A stretch of DNA of 49,661 nucleotides from an uncultured Anaeroplasma sp. (lineage in GTDB: Bacteria; Bacillota_I; Bacilli_A; Acholeplasmatales; Anaeroplasmataceae): contig CAMEJG010000009.1 in NCBI GenBank assembly GCA_945919465.1, positions 1 through 49,661 of the forward strand, in the 5' to 3' direction. The translations under genes and the position numbers were made by a program. The notes beneath the pieces were generated by a model. It was not told where the DNA came from. It ran no database searches and was given only the letters and a program-made list of their open reading frames with translations. Below, piece by piece: positions 7,031-15,455 of this stretch (its first letter is position 1; every line of letters starts with the position of its first letter).

Positions 7031-7489
7031 ATGTTAGGTTGGATATTAGGAGCAATAGCAGTAGGAGCTTTATGTAGTGCAGTCGGTGATAGCAGAAGTG
7101 AAAGAAATGGAAGCTCATATTATCAAGATAGATGCAGAAATCTTGAATATGAGAATAACTATTTAAAAAGAGAAAACAATAATCTAAGAGTTACATTCAC
7201 TAACCACATGAGTTTATTAGCGGATTTCGATAGAGTTAATAGTTACGCAAAGAGTATAGGTCACAAAGGTGCTGTTGATTTCTTCTATTACTTAGCTAAA
7301 AACCATGATTATAGATTTGAACACTTTGCAAGATTCCTTAATAAGGTTAAGCATGTTAGAAACGATGTAGCACATAATGGTGTGGTTTATAACATCAATC
7401 AAGGATTCTTAAATAAGCTTAGTGCTTGCGTAGAAGTATGCAACGCATACCAAAGATTGCCATATGGTAGAACATTATATTTAAATTAG
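7031..7489 (+). CDS. Membrane-anchored coiled-coil protein with HEPN-like domain
   Basis: A 152-residue protein. Residues 1-19 (MLGWILGAIAVGALCSAVG) form a short glycine-rich hydrophobic anchor. Residues 35-55 are coiled coil. The C-terminal helical part contains KHVRNDVAHNG, an R-x4-H motif as in HEPN RNase-type domains (Arg110, His115). HEPN proteins with this motif often cut RNA in toxin and defence systems; activity here is inferred from the motif alone. AAAAGGTAGG precedes the ATG. Confidence 0.6.
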   Translation: MLGWILGAIAVGALCSAVGDSRSERNGSSYYQDRCRNLEYENNYLKRENNNLRVTFTNHMSLLADFDRVNSYAKSIGHKGAVDFFYYLAKNHDYRFEHFARFLNKVKHVRNDVAHNGVVYNINQGFLNKLSACVEVCNAYQRLPYGRTLYLN

Positions 7490-7497
7490 GATGGAGA

Positions 7498-7608
7498 ATG
7501 AAATTAAATAAGAATCAAAAGATTCAAACTGGAGATGGTAAAAAGCTAACTTTAAAGAAGTTTTTAGGAGAAAGAGGTCAGGGATAAGTATACTTAGTGT
7601 TATTCCAA
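7498..7608 (+). pseudogene. N-terminal remnant of a second Ser/Thr kinase
   Basis: The frame starts ATG 7498 and reads a kinase glycine loop FLGERGQG, then TAA (7585-7587), then VYLV. This matches LLGEGGQGEVYLV of the kinase at 9566, with the Glu codon GAA changed to TAA. About 20 bases further the sequence switches to a copy of the 3' end of the 4219 gene. It is the wreck of a paralogous kinase gene, deleted after the glycine loop. Confidence 0.75.
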
Positions 7609-7612
7609 TCGT

Positions 7613-7690
7613 AACCGATTTGATGATTAAATTTATTCCATACATAAATAATGTTGCATTTACATATAAAATGTAGTTGTAAATTAAAAG
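7613..7690 (+). repeat. Duplicated gene tail plus promoter, copy of 5266-5350
   Basis: The last codons and stop of the 4219 gene and the following promoter element are repeated here almost unchanged, directly after the kinase remnant. The duplication suggests recombination between repeated promoter regions. Confidence 0.75.
7640..7672 (+). promoter_or_regulatory. Shared upstream element, copy 3
   Basis: CATAAATAATGTTGCATT followed by a TATAAA box, ahead of the Sel1-like gene at 7706 with its AGAGGTAAATAAA ribosome site. Confidence 0.5.
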
Positions 7691-7705
7691 ATAGAGGTAA
7701 ATAAA

Positions 7706-8116
7706 ATGGAAAAATCAAAATATAGGGAAATGGCATATGAATGTTTAGAAGATGGTGAAAATAATGACGCTATCAAATACTTATTAAAAGCAATTGAAGA
7801 GGGTGATGCACTTGCATGTATCGATATGGCACTTGAAATAAAGTATATAAGTATTGATTATGATTATACAGCTGAATCACTTGAAGCAATTCAACCATCT
7901 AAATTTGGCTATTATTTAGATTTAGGAATTGAGCTTGGTTCACTTGATTGTATGTTTTATAAAGCTAGAGAGCAATTTATGGGTGATGGATTAATTGAAT
8001 TTAATACTGAAGAGGCTAAAAAGGCATTTATTAAGCTTAAAGAGTTAGATTATGAGCCAGATTATTTTGATGATGATTATTCGATAGATGATTATCTGAA
8101 CATATTAAAAAATTAA
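7706..8116 (+). CDS. Sel1/TPR-like repeat protein
   Basis: A 136-residue acidic helical protein with two to three Sel1-like units, such as AYECLEDGENNDAIKYLLKA followed by an alanine-rich second helix. These solenoids usually mediate protein contacts. ATG 7706 follows AGAGGTAAATAAA. It has its own copy of the shared promoter element, so it probably belongs to the same regulon as its neighbours. Confidence 0.6.
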   Translation: MEKSKYREMAYECLEDGENNDAIKYLLKAIEEGDALACIDMALEIKYISIDYDYTAESLEAIQPSKFGYYLDLGIELGSLDCMFYKAREQFMGDGLIEFNTEEAKKAFIKLKELDYEPDYFDDDYSIDDYLNILKN

Positions 8117-8138
8117 AATATTTGAAAAAATATTTCCA

Positions 8139-8173
8139 ACACAAATAATGTTGCATTGAATTGTATTATATAG
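8139..8173 (+). promoter_or_regulatory. Shared upstream element, copy 4
   Basis: ACACAAATAATGTTGCATT followed by a TATTATATAG box. It lies about 55 bases before the start of the next gene. Confidence 0.5.
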
Positions 8174-8223
8174 GTGTAAAGCGAAAGCTTAACATAAAAA
8201 TTCTAGAAAAAAAGGTAAGGGTT

Positions 8224-9012
8224 ATGAACAAGAATTTAAAAGAATTATTAGAAGTAAACAATTTGACAATGGAAGATTTAGGATTGGATCCAGAAAAAGA
8301 AGAATTTACATTTGAACAAATATTTAATTTATCATTAGAAATAAAATTACCACTTAAGAGAGTATTTTCTTCAATCTTAAGAAATAAAACTTATTATAAT
8401 GTAAGAGAATTTGAAAAAGGTGTACTAAATGGAGAATTTGATAAAGTTCTTAATTGTGTGATTGGTGGTTATATTATAAATGTTAATGATAGATTTTATT
8501 TTATTAATTCTACATTAAGAGTAAGTGACAAAGCAATTGTAAGTGAAGAAGCTTCTATTAAATTATTAGAATTGTTATTAATTAATAACGAATGGGCTCT
8601 AGCAAGACGCTTAAGTAGTAAAAACTTCTTCTATAAATTCGACAATATTTATGATGAAAGATTTCCTAAAGGTGCATTATTGAATTATTTATTAGGCGAA
8701 TATGATTTTGAATCAAATATAACTGTTGATTTAGATTACTACTCTGATTATTTATTTAATAATCTAGAACCTAAATCTAAAGAAGAAGTTAAAAGCTTAT
8801 TAATGGAAAACTATAGGTGTTTATTAAAAGCATATCATTTTGGAAAAGAAAAAGGTGAAAAGTTTGAAATTGGTAAAAACTACTTTGCATATTTCATTAA
8901 AGAGAATGAAGAAAATCAAACATATTACATGCATTTTATAACTGATATTTATAAAAACTTTAGTGATGAAGAACAAAAAGAAGTTATTACTATTTTAGAG
9001 GCAATTAAGTAG
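8224..9012 (+). CDS. Hypothetical protein, 262 aa
   Basis: ATG 8224 follows AAGGTAAGG, a better start than the upstream in-frame ATG at 8161, which overlaps the promoter element. The first 50 residues (LLEVNNLTMEDLGLDPEKEE) look like a helical DNA-binding or capping segment, and the rest is a soluble alpha-rich protein. No family is recognised. It is followed 19 bases later by a small membrane protein gene. Confidence 0.65.
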   Translation: MNKNLKELLEVNNLTMEDLGLDPEKEEFTFEQIFNLSLEIKLPLKRVFSSILRNKTYYNVREFEKGVLNGEFDKVLNCVIGGYIINVNDRFYFINSTLRVSDKAIVSEEASIKLLELLLINNEWALARRLSSKNFFYKFDNIYDERFPKGALLNYLLGEYDFESNITVDLDYYSDYLFNNLEPKSKEEVKSLLMENYRCLLKAYHFGKEKGEKFEIGKNYFAYFIKENEENQTYYMHFITDIYKNFSDEEQKEVITILEAIK

Positions 9013-9031
9013 AAGAGAGATAGTTTTATTT

Positions 9032-9259
9032 ATGAATCCAGTAACAATTTTATTTATAAGTATTTCAATTGTATTAGTAACATTTGTAATATTAATTCCA
9101 TTTATAATGAGTGTATTAGATCCACATAATATTCCTGCTAGTTTGGCTAATTATTATAAATCAAAGAAAATCAAGGTTACATTAATTTTTAGTGTTATTG
9201 TATTAGTAATTATAGCTGTAATCTGGATATGCGCATATGAATTTGGATTATTAGCTTAA
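9032..9259 (+). CDS. Small two-helix membrane protein
   Basis: A 75-residue protein with hydrophobic helices at about 4-28 and 48-70, joined by a polar loop (SLANYYKSKKIK). It follows the 262-residue gene and ends the transcript at the terminator at 9269. AGAAGAGAGA precedes the start. Function unknown. Confidence 0.6.
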   Translation: MNPVTILFISISIVLVTFVILIPFIMSVLDPHNIPASLANYYKSKKIKVTLIFSVIVLVIIAVIWICAYEFGLLA

Positions 9260-9268
9260 ATGTTAGTC

Positions 9269-9331
9269 TAGAATAGCTGTTAATTAATGTCAGTCCTCCT
9301 TTTTATATAAATTAACAGCTATTCTATTTTT
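9269..9331 (+). terminator. Long-stem intrinsic terminator
   Basis: AGAATAGCTGTTAATT (9270-9285) pairs perfectly with 9310-9325, with one more T-A pair outside, and is followed by a T tract. The loop contains CCTCCTTT, which resembles the anti-Shine-Dalgarno end of 16S rRNA; that may be chance. It separates the 3.9-9.3 kb genes from the kinase operon. Confidence 0.75.
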
Positions 9332-9565
9332 AGAAGCAAAGGTTATACTAGAAGAAAACTAATTGTTGATAGTGGTCAGTTAATTAATGGAATTACATTT
9401 TTGAAAATATAATATTATTAATTCTTTAAGTAATTCTAATGTTTTAAATTAACTAATTCTAAAAATATGAATGTATAAGTGATTGTAACTAAATAAACTT
9501 TGAAACTTAATGAGGTGTATGTGTTTACACAAAAGTGAATGTAGAAAGGTATAAGATAATAATAT
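9332..9565. other. Leader region of the kinase operon
   Basis: AT-rich, with no open gene. GAAAGG at about 9543 is 18 bases from the kinase ATG, so the kinase seems to have a weak ribosome site. No clear promoter could be singled out. Confidence 0.4.
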
Positions 9566-10900
9566 ATGAGGTTTAGTAAAAATGAATCATTTAATTTAAA
9601 TGGTAAAAATATAAAAATTTTAGATTTGTTAGGTGAAGGTGGGCAAGGCGAAGTTTATTTAGTGACTGATGGGACAAGTCAGTTTGCTTTTAAATATTAT
9701 AAATATATTCCGTCAGATGATTTCAAATATAATTTAAAAAATAATATTGCAAAAGGTAGTCCATCGAACAATTTTTTATGGCCTAAAAAATATATTGAAT
9801 TTGAAGATAAAAGTTGTGGATATTTAATGGAATTAAGACCCAAAAATTATGCATCTTTTATTTCATATTTAACTGGTAAAACTAGATTCAAAACAACTAG
9901 AGTAATGTTGAATTGGTGTATAGAACTTGTTCAAAGTTTTAAAGCATTACACGAAAAAGGCTATTCATATCAAGATTTAAACGATGGATCATTTTTCTTA
10001 GATCCTGACACTGGTGGGTTATTGATTTGTGATAACGATAATGTAACAGCAGATAAACGTAATCTTGGAGTATTAGGCAAGATGCGTTACATGGCCCCTG
10101 AAATAGTAAGAGGTGATAAAGACAACTATACAGGAGATAGACAAATGCCGGATACACATTCAGATAGATTTAGTCTAGCAATCATACTATTTTTAGCATT
10201 TTGTCTCGGTAATCCTTTTGAAGGTGAGTGTTTAAAGAAATATATAATCATAGATGAAAATGCAGAATATGAAATGTTTGGTGAATCTCCTGTTTACATA
10301 TATGATGAATTTAATAATTCAAATAGACCTATTAGAGGATACCATACGGCTGTTTTGAATAGATATCCTAATCTTCCTTCATACATAAAAGAAGCATTTC
10401 ATAAGACTTTTACTTTAGGTTTAACGGATAGAGAAAATTCAAGAACAACTGAGATAGAATGGTTAAAACTATTATGTAAGTGGCGCGATGAATTAATTAC
10501 ATGTGATTGTGGTAAGGAATATATTTATGGATTTAATGAAAAGAAGCAGAATGAAAAATGCCCTTATTGCAGAAATAAAACTAGAATTTTTTGTTATCTA
10601 CATGTAGGCAAAAATAAAATTATCTTAGAGCCTAATAAATATCTTTATAAGATTCATATTGATAAGTATTCTAATGGATATAATGAACCTGTTGCTAAAA
10701 TTATAAAAAACAAGAAAAATCCTGGTTTATGGGGAATTGAATTAAGATTAGATAAGGATATTTATATAAAGGATAAAGAAGGTAAAGAGAAGATTATAAA
10801 GAAAGATGGAGTGATTCCCATTATTTCAAATTTAAAGATTAAATTTAATGATGGAGTAATAGGAGAAATTTTAAATAATAATGGAGGATCTAGATTATGA
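9566..10900 (+). CDS. Ser/Thr protein kinase with zinc ribbon (TerY-P type)
   Basis: A 444-residue kinase. The glycine loop is GEGGQGEVY (residues 23-31) and the ATP-binding lysine is in FAFKYYK (43). The catalytic loop is YQDLNDGSFF: Asp is kept, but the HRD histidine is Tyr and the usual Asn is Ser. DFG is replaced by DND (ICDNDNV). An APE motif follows (MAPEIV). Residues about 312-336 form a zinc ribbon with CDCG and CPYC, followed by a beta-rich domain. Kinases with a zinc ribbon accompany TerY vWA proteins and PP2C phosphatases in TerY-P triads, as found here. The next gene overlaps its stop (ATGA). Confidence 0.85.
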   Translation: MRFSKNESFNLNGKNIKILDLLGEGGQGEVYLVTDGTSQFAFKYYKYIPSDDFKYNLKNNIAKGSPSNNFLWPKKYIEFEDKSCGYLMELRPKNYASFISYLTGKTRFKTTRVMLNWCIELVQSFKALHEKGYSYQDLNDGSFFLDPDTGGLLICDNDNVTADKRNLGVLGKMRYMAPEIVRGDKDNYTGDRQMPDTHSDRFSLAIILFLAFCLGNPFEGECLKKYIIIDENAEYEMFGESPVYIYDEFNNSNRPIRGYHTAVLNRYPNLPSYIKEAFHKTFTLGLTDRENSRTTEIEWLKLLCKWRDELITCDCGKEYIYGFNEKKQNEKCPYCRNKTRIFCYLHVGKNKIILEPNKYLYKIHIDKYSNGYNEPVAKIIKNKKNPGLWGIELRLDKDIYIKDKEGKEKIIKKDGVIPIISNLKIKFNDGVIGEILNNNGGSRL

Positions 10901-11736
10901 ATACAATGCAAATTACTAATTTAATATTAAGAAAGGCATACGAGAAGGACATAACAGTAGAAACTCATTTTAGTGTTTTTAATAATGGAATGGATCCTGC
11001 TCAACCAATGATTCAATTAAATTTGAAAACTAAATATTTTAAAGATTTTGCTTTCTATTATGCTTTATATGATCGTTATTTTAATTATTCAGCTACCTTT
11101 GTAGTTGATGATAATAAAGATATAAAAGCAAAGAGATTATTTAACTTAGACAAGGGAATTTTTAATGAATATAGCACAAATGATGATTATAGTATTATTG
11201 AGCTAGTAAATGAGATTGAGGTTGAATCTATTAATGAAGAAGATATAGATAATATCTTTGAATACATTACAAGTGAACATGAATTAATTAATCATTTGAA
11301 TGATATTAATAATGGTAAAGAATTAATTTTAGAAGGTGATGAAAATACTGATTTATTATTAAAGAAACTTTATAAGTCAGGTTTAGATGTTGAATTAGAG
11401 TTAGATATTGATGATTCAGTAGATGATGCAGTCCAAGTCCAAATCAATGTTAAACCTAAGTATTTTAGGGATTTTGCAATATTTTATGGTACAAAGGATA
11501 ATAAATTAAATTTCTCTTCTATATTTGAGGTTGATAATAAAAATGATTTTAACGCCAAAAAATTATTCGATAAAAATAATGGGATATTTAAATCATTTAT
11601 AGTTGATGAAGACGATGAAAAGATTCATTTATATACTGAAATATCATTTAAAGATTTAAATGATAAGTTTATTGATGAAATTATAAAATATTTAAGTGAG
11701 GAGCATGAATTAATAAACTATTTAAATAGAATATAA
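10897..11736 (+). CDS. Protein with two tandem copies of an unknown domain
   Basis: A 279-residue soluble acidic protein built of two repeats (about 5-138 and 150-279). Shared marks are KYFKDFAFYY / KYFRDFAIFY, AKRLFNLDKGIF / AKKLFDKNNGIF and SEHELINHLNDI / EEHELINYLNRI. The alternating beta-strand and helix pattern suggests a small alpha/beta fold. It is translationally coupled to the kinase (ATGA overlap). A fragment of a related gene lies at 5385. No named family is recognised; an adaptor or substrate of the kinase is a guess. Confidence 0.75.
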   Translation: MNTMQITNLILRKAYEKDITVETHFSVFNNGMDPAQPMIQLNLKTKYFKDFAFYYALYDRYFNYSATFVVDDNKDIKAKRLFNLDKGIFNEYSTNDDYSIIELVNEIEVESINEEDIDNIFEYITSEHELINHLNDINNGKELILEGDENTDLLLKKLYKSGLDVELELDIDDSVDDAVQVQINVKPKYFRDFAIFYGTKDNKLNFSSIFEVDNKNDFNAKKLFDKNNGIFKSFIVDEDDEKIHLYTEISFKDLNDKFIDEIIKYLSEEHELINYLNRI

Positions 11737-11755
11737 AATTAATAAAGGAGATCCG

Positions 11756-12868
11756 ATGACAATAGTACAATATCTTTCTAAGATTAATGATTTGTTATGT
11801 AGAAGTATTGGTAAGAAAATAGAGCATTTAACCTATGGTATAGGCTATATAAAGTCTTTAGAGGCTGAAAATGTTATAGTTAAATTTGATGAGTTAGATG
11901 AATTTAAAGTTTTTAGGAAGGAAAATTTCTTTAAATTTAATTACCCAGTAGATGAAGATTTAATTACCGAATATCAAGCTATTAATTGTGAATACGAGCT
12001 ATCTAAAAATATCAAACAAGAGGATCGTTCAAATAGCATATCAGCCCCTATTATTAAATCAGATAAGATAACATTTGATGATGTAATAGGGCTAGATAAT
12101 GTTAAGGATGAGGTTAATAGATTAATTGTATATCCCTTTAAATATCAAGAGATTTATAGAGCATTTAAACGCAAATCAGGTGGTGGAATACTTTTATATG
12201 GAGCGCCAGGCTGTGGTAAGACAATGATTGTTAAAGCAATTGCAAATGAGGTCAATGCTAAATTATTTGTGGTAAAATGTAGCGATATTAAATCTAAATG
12301 GTATGGTCAATCAGAACAAAAGATTAGGGATATATTTAATGAGGCTAGAATGCATCATAAATCGATAATATTCTTTGATGAATTTGATGCATTAGGTATA
12401 AATAGAGATAAAGATGATTCTAGAATTGATAAGAATATAGTTGCTGAACTATTAACACAAATTGATGGGTTTGACAGCAAGGATTCAAAAAACACATTAT
12501 TATTGATTGCAGCAACTAATAAGCCTTGGAATATAGATAGTGCTTTAATTAGAAATGGTAGATTTGGTAAGAAGATATATGTTGGATTACCAACTAATGA
12601 TGCGATAACAAGGATAATAAAGCATGAATTATCTGATTTGCCAATTGAAGAAATTGATTTTAATGAGATTTCAGCTGATTTGGATAATATGAGTCCTGCA
12701 GATATTGTAGCTTTATGTAATGAGGCTAAGGACTTAGCAATTAAAAGAAGTATAGAAAATAGTACTATTAGTCCTATTAATAAATTAGATTTAATAAAGG
12801 CTAAGGATATAATTAAATCAACAATTAATGTTAATGAATTAAAGAGATTAGAAAATTTTAGTATATAG
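11756..12868 (+). CDS. AAA+ ATPase, Vps4/katanin-like
   Basis: A 370-residue protein. An N-terminal small beta-barrel-like segment (YGIGYIKSLEAENVIVKFDE, about 27-58) precedes one classical AAA module. Walker A is GAPGCGKT (about 148), Walker B IIFFDEFDA, sensor 1 AATNKP, and arginine finger RNGRFG. KWYGQSEQKI after strand 2 is as in Vps4/spastin/proteasomal ATPases. Such ATPases remodel or unfold proteins as hexamers. It could serve the vWA proteins, or be an unfoldase for the Ntn-hydrolase-like proteins upstream (inference). AAAGGAG precedes the ATG. Confidence 0.85.
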   Translation: MTIVQYLSKINDLLCRSIGKKIEHLTYGIGYIKSLEAENVIVKFDELDEFKVFRKENFFKFNYPVDEDLITEYQAINCEYELSKNIKQEDRSNSISAPIIKSDKITFDDVIGLDNVKDEVNRLIVYPFKYQEIYRAFKRKSGGGILLYGAPGCGKTMIVKAIANEVNAKLFVVKCSDIKSKWYGQSEQKIRDIFNEARMHHKSIIFFDEFDALGINRDKDDSRIDKNIVAELLTQIDGFDSKDSKNTLLLIAATNKPWNIDSALIRNGRFGKKIYVGLPTNDAITRIIKHELSDLPIEEIDFNEISADLDNMSPADIVALCNEAKDLAIKRSIENSTISPINKLDLIKAKDIIKSTINVNELKRLENFSI

Positions 12869-12878
12869 GTAGATAATT

Positions 12879-13601
12879 ATGAAGGATAGAACATTAGTTG
12901 AAGGAATTAAAAGACAAGAATTAAATTTATTATTTGTTATTGATAATAGTGGTTCAATGGAAGGTGAAAAAATTGGTGCAGTTAATAATGCGATTAGAGA
13001 TATTATGACAATTATGCCTGAAATCCAAGAAGACACAAGCGATGCTGATATTATGATTAGTGCATTGACTTTTTCGGATGATGCTAAATGGGTATATGCT
13101 GAACCTCAAAGAGTAACAGAATTTAAATGGAAAGATATAAGAACTGATGGTTGTACAAATTTAAGTTGTGCATATGATGAATTATCTAAGTTTTTATGTA
13201 GAAGATCAAATGGAGGGAAAATGCCTGATATTGGTGGAGTTGCGCCAATAATCATTTTAATGAGTGATGGTATGCCAACTAGTTATGATTGGGAAGACCA
13301 TTTAAAAGAATTAAAGAAAAAAGGTTGGTTTAAAGTCGCACTAAAATACGCACTTGCAATTCAAATAGATACCCAAGAAGCAATGGATGTATTAAGTAAA
13401 TTTACTGGTAATAACGAAACAGTTTTAAAGGTTTATACAGCTGAAGCATTACGCCAGGTTATTAAAGTTATAGCAGTAACTGCAAGCAAGGTTAAGTCCT
13501 CATCAAGTATTATAAATGGAAGTAATTTAGTTAATAAAGAAGAGTTAGCTAAGCAAGAAATTAATAAAGGTTTAGAAGAAATTAGTAATGTAGAATGGTA
13601 G
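12879..13601 (+). CDS. TerY-like von Willebrand A protein, paralog 1
   Basis: A 240-residue vWA domain with a complete metal (MIDAS) site: DNSGS (DxSxS), Thr in DGCTNLS and Asp in MSDGMPT. Size and layout match TerY of TerY-P systems, where vWA proteins bind metal and partner proteins. It starts ten bases after the AAA gene. Confidence 0.85.
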   Translation: MKDRTLVEGIKRQELNLLFVIDNSGSMEGEKIGAVNNAIRDIMTIMPEIQEDTSDADIMISALTFSDDAKWVYAEPQRVTEFKWKDIRTDGCTNLSCAYDELSKFLCRRSNGGKMPDIGGVAPIIILMSDGMPTSYDWEDHLKELKKKGWFKVALKYALAIQIDTQEAMDVLSKFTGNNETVLKVYTAEALRQVIKVIAVTASKVKSSSSIINGSNLVNKEELAKQEINKGLEEISNVEW

Positions 13602-13606
13602 GATTT

Positions 13607-14317
13607 ATGAAAGATAGAATCGCTAAAGAAAGATTAAATATTATTTTATTAGTTGATGCTTCTAAATCTATGAGTGGTAAAAGAATTGAACAAGTTGATT
13701 CTGCAATATGTGATATAAAAAAGTATTTAGTAGATTTGCAATCTGAAAATACAAATGTTGATTTTTATATGACAATAATCCCATTTTCTAATAATGCTAG
13801 TTTTTATAATAACAAAGAAATGATTAATATTGATCAGTTTAAATATGATGGTATTAAAACTGGTGGATGGAGTAATTTACATTTTGCATATGAAAAGCTA
13901 GGAGATATTTTAAAAAAGGAATCTAAAGGTGGAATTATGCCTGATTTTGGAGGCGCAGCTCCAATCATATTGCTTTTAACAGATGGACATCCTACTGGAA
14001 AAGAATATAAAGAAAAATTGAAGATGATTGAAAATATCCCATGGTTTAAAGCGGCATTAAGATATGGAATAGCAATAGAACTAGATGATAAATTAACTAC
14101 AAGTGTTTTAAGAGATTTTGTTGGAAATAATGGAGATGTAATAAAGTGTTATGATTCTTCAATGCTAAAAAATATAATTAAGATTATTGTATTAACCGCT
14201 TCAAAAGTAAAATCTACAAGTGCAAATGTTAGTTATAATCCAAAAGAATCACAAAATAAAATAGTTCAACAACAAATAGCAGAAGCATTAAGTGAAACTG
14301 AAGATTGGGAGTGGTAG
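13607..14317 (+). CDS. TerY-like von Willebrand A protein, paralog 2
   Basis: A paralog of the previous gene. ATG 13607 was chosen because it gives the same MKDR start as paralog 1; an ATG at 13595 overlaps the upstream stop. The MIDAS motif is DASKS, the Thr position is Ser (GGWSNLH), and Asp is in LTDGHPT. Two diverged vWA proteins side by side suggest a heteromeric complex. Both end in a WEW/EW tail (EDWEW here, VEW in paralog 1). Confidence 0.85.
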   Translation: MKDRIAKERLNIILLVDASKSMSGKRIEQVDSAICDIKKYLVDLQSENTNVDFYMTIIPFSNNASFYNNKEMINIDQFKYDGIKTGGWSNLHFAYEKLGDILKKESKGGIMPDFGGAAPIILLLTDGHPTGKEYKEKLKMIENIPWFKAALRYGIAIELDDKLTTSVLRDFVGNNGDVIKCYDSSMLKNIIKIIVLTASKVKSTSANVSYNPKESQNKIVQQQIAEALSETEDWEW

Positions 14318-14318
14318 T

Positions 14319-15137
14319 ATGTTATATGTTTTTTCAAAATCAAGTATAGGCTATTCTCATATTAAAGAAAAGAAAAAATGTCAAGATTTTAGCGCAACAT
14401 ATAAAGATACAGAAAGAACGATTGTTACATGCTGTGATGGACATGGAGGAAAAAAATACATTAGAAGTCATATAGGTTCACATATGGCTTCTAATGCCAT
14501 AATCAATGTGTTTAATTCTATCCATCCTAGTTTTTTTAGATTAAAGGATAATGAAATAGAAAATAAAATTAAATTGTCTATTTTATGTGAATGGAATAAA
14601 TTGATAGAAGGACAAATGTCATATAAATCAATAAAAAAACACGAACTAGTTAATTTAGATGAAGATGAAATTTTAGCATTAAAATCTAATCCAGCTACAG
14701 CTTATGGAACAACACTTACAGGTGCATTACTTTTAGGTAATAAATTATTAGTTGTTAAGATAGGTGATACAGAATGCATTGGTATTAAAAGAGGAGAATT
14801 AGTTGATATCTTTGATAGTTCTGATGAACCAGCTGCAAACGTAACATATTCGATGTGTCAAGATGATGCGTTTAAATATTTAAAAGTAAAGGTATTAGAT
14901 TTTAGGGATTTAGATGGAATTATATTATGCACAGATGGACTAACAAGCCCATATCAATCATATGATAATTTTAAAAAATCTTTTATAAAACCAATGATCA
15001 ATAAAATTATTAACACTAATAGTTTAAGTTATATTGACGAATTTATAGATGATATAGCTACAAATTTAGGTGTTGGTGATGATGTGAGTTTATCATTTAT
15101 TTTAAGTGATAATATATCAAAAAAATATTATAAATAG
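14319..15137 (+). CDS. PP2C-family Ser/Thr phosphatase
   Basis: A 272-residue phosphatase with the metal-binding motifs of PP2C: CQDF near the start, CDGHGG, GTTLTGALL, IGDTE, CTDGL and a C-terminal GDDVSLS. It would reverse phosphorylation by the kinase at 9566 and completes the TerY-P triad. ATG 14319 begins one base after the stop of the vWA gene, with GGGAGTGG in front; an earlier in-frame ATG at 14292 lies inside that gene. Confidence 0.85.
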   Translation: MLYVFSKSSIGYSHIKEKKKCQDFSATYKDTERTIVTCCDGHGGKKYIRSHIGSHMASNAIINVFNSIHPSFFRLKDNEIENKIKLSILCEWNKLIEGQMSYKSIKKHELVNLDEDEILALKSNPATAYGTTLTGALLLGNKLLVVKIGDTECIGIKRGELVDIFDSSDEPAANVTYSMCQDDAFKYLKVKVLDFRDLDGIILCTDGLTSPYQSYDNFKKSFIKPMINKIINTNSLSYIDEFIDDIATNLGVGDDVSLSFILSDNISKKYYK

Positions 15138-15149
15138 GAGTGAAATAGG

Positions 15150-15455
15150 ATGAGTTTTAAAGAAGCTTTAAACAAATTAATTCATGAATATGGGATTGAG
15201 ATTTTGAATGATAAATTTAAAACTCGTTCTTTTTTATGTGATTGTGTTGGTTCTAATTATTATGAAAACAGATTAATTGAAAACTTTATACTAATTAATT
15301 GTATATTTGATTTAGTTTATGTTTTTAGTAATAAAGGATTAAAACAAGGTAGGGTATTTTTGCAAGATAAGTATGAAATTTTTAAATCAGATATTACTAA
15401 AAAAGAATATGTTGATTCTATTAACCCTATAGCTGAGATAATATGTATTAATTAA
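15150..15455 (+). CDS. Small hypothetical protein at the operon end
   Basis: A 101-residue soluble protein beginning MSFKEALNKLIHEYG, with hydrophobic strands in the middle (LIENFILINCIFDLVYVF). It starts 12 bases after the phosphatase with AGGAG in front, so it belongs to the operon. No family is recognised. It has the size of a small regulatory subunit, chaperone or adaptor. Confidence 0.6.
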   Translation: MSFKEALNKLIHEYGIEILNDKFKTRSFLCDCVGSNYYENRLIENFILINCIFDLVYVFSNKGLKQGRVFLQDKYEIFKSDITKKEYVDSINPIAEIICIN

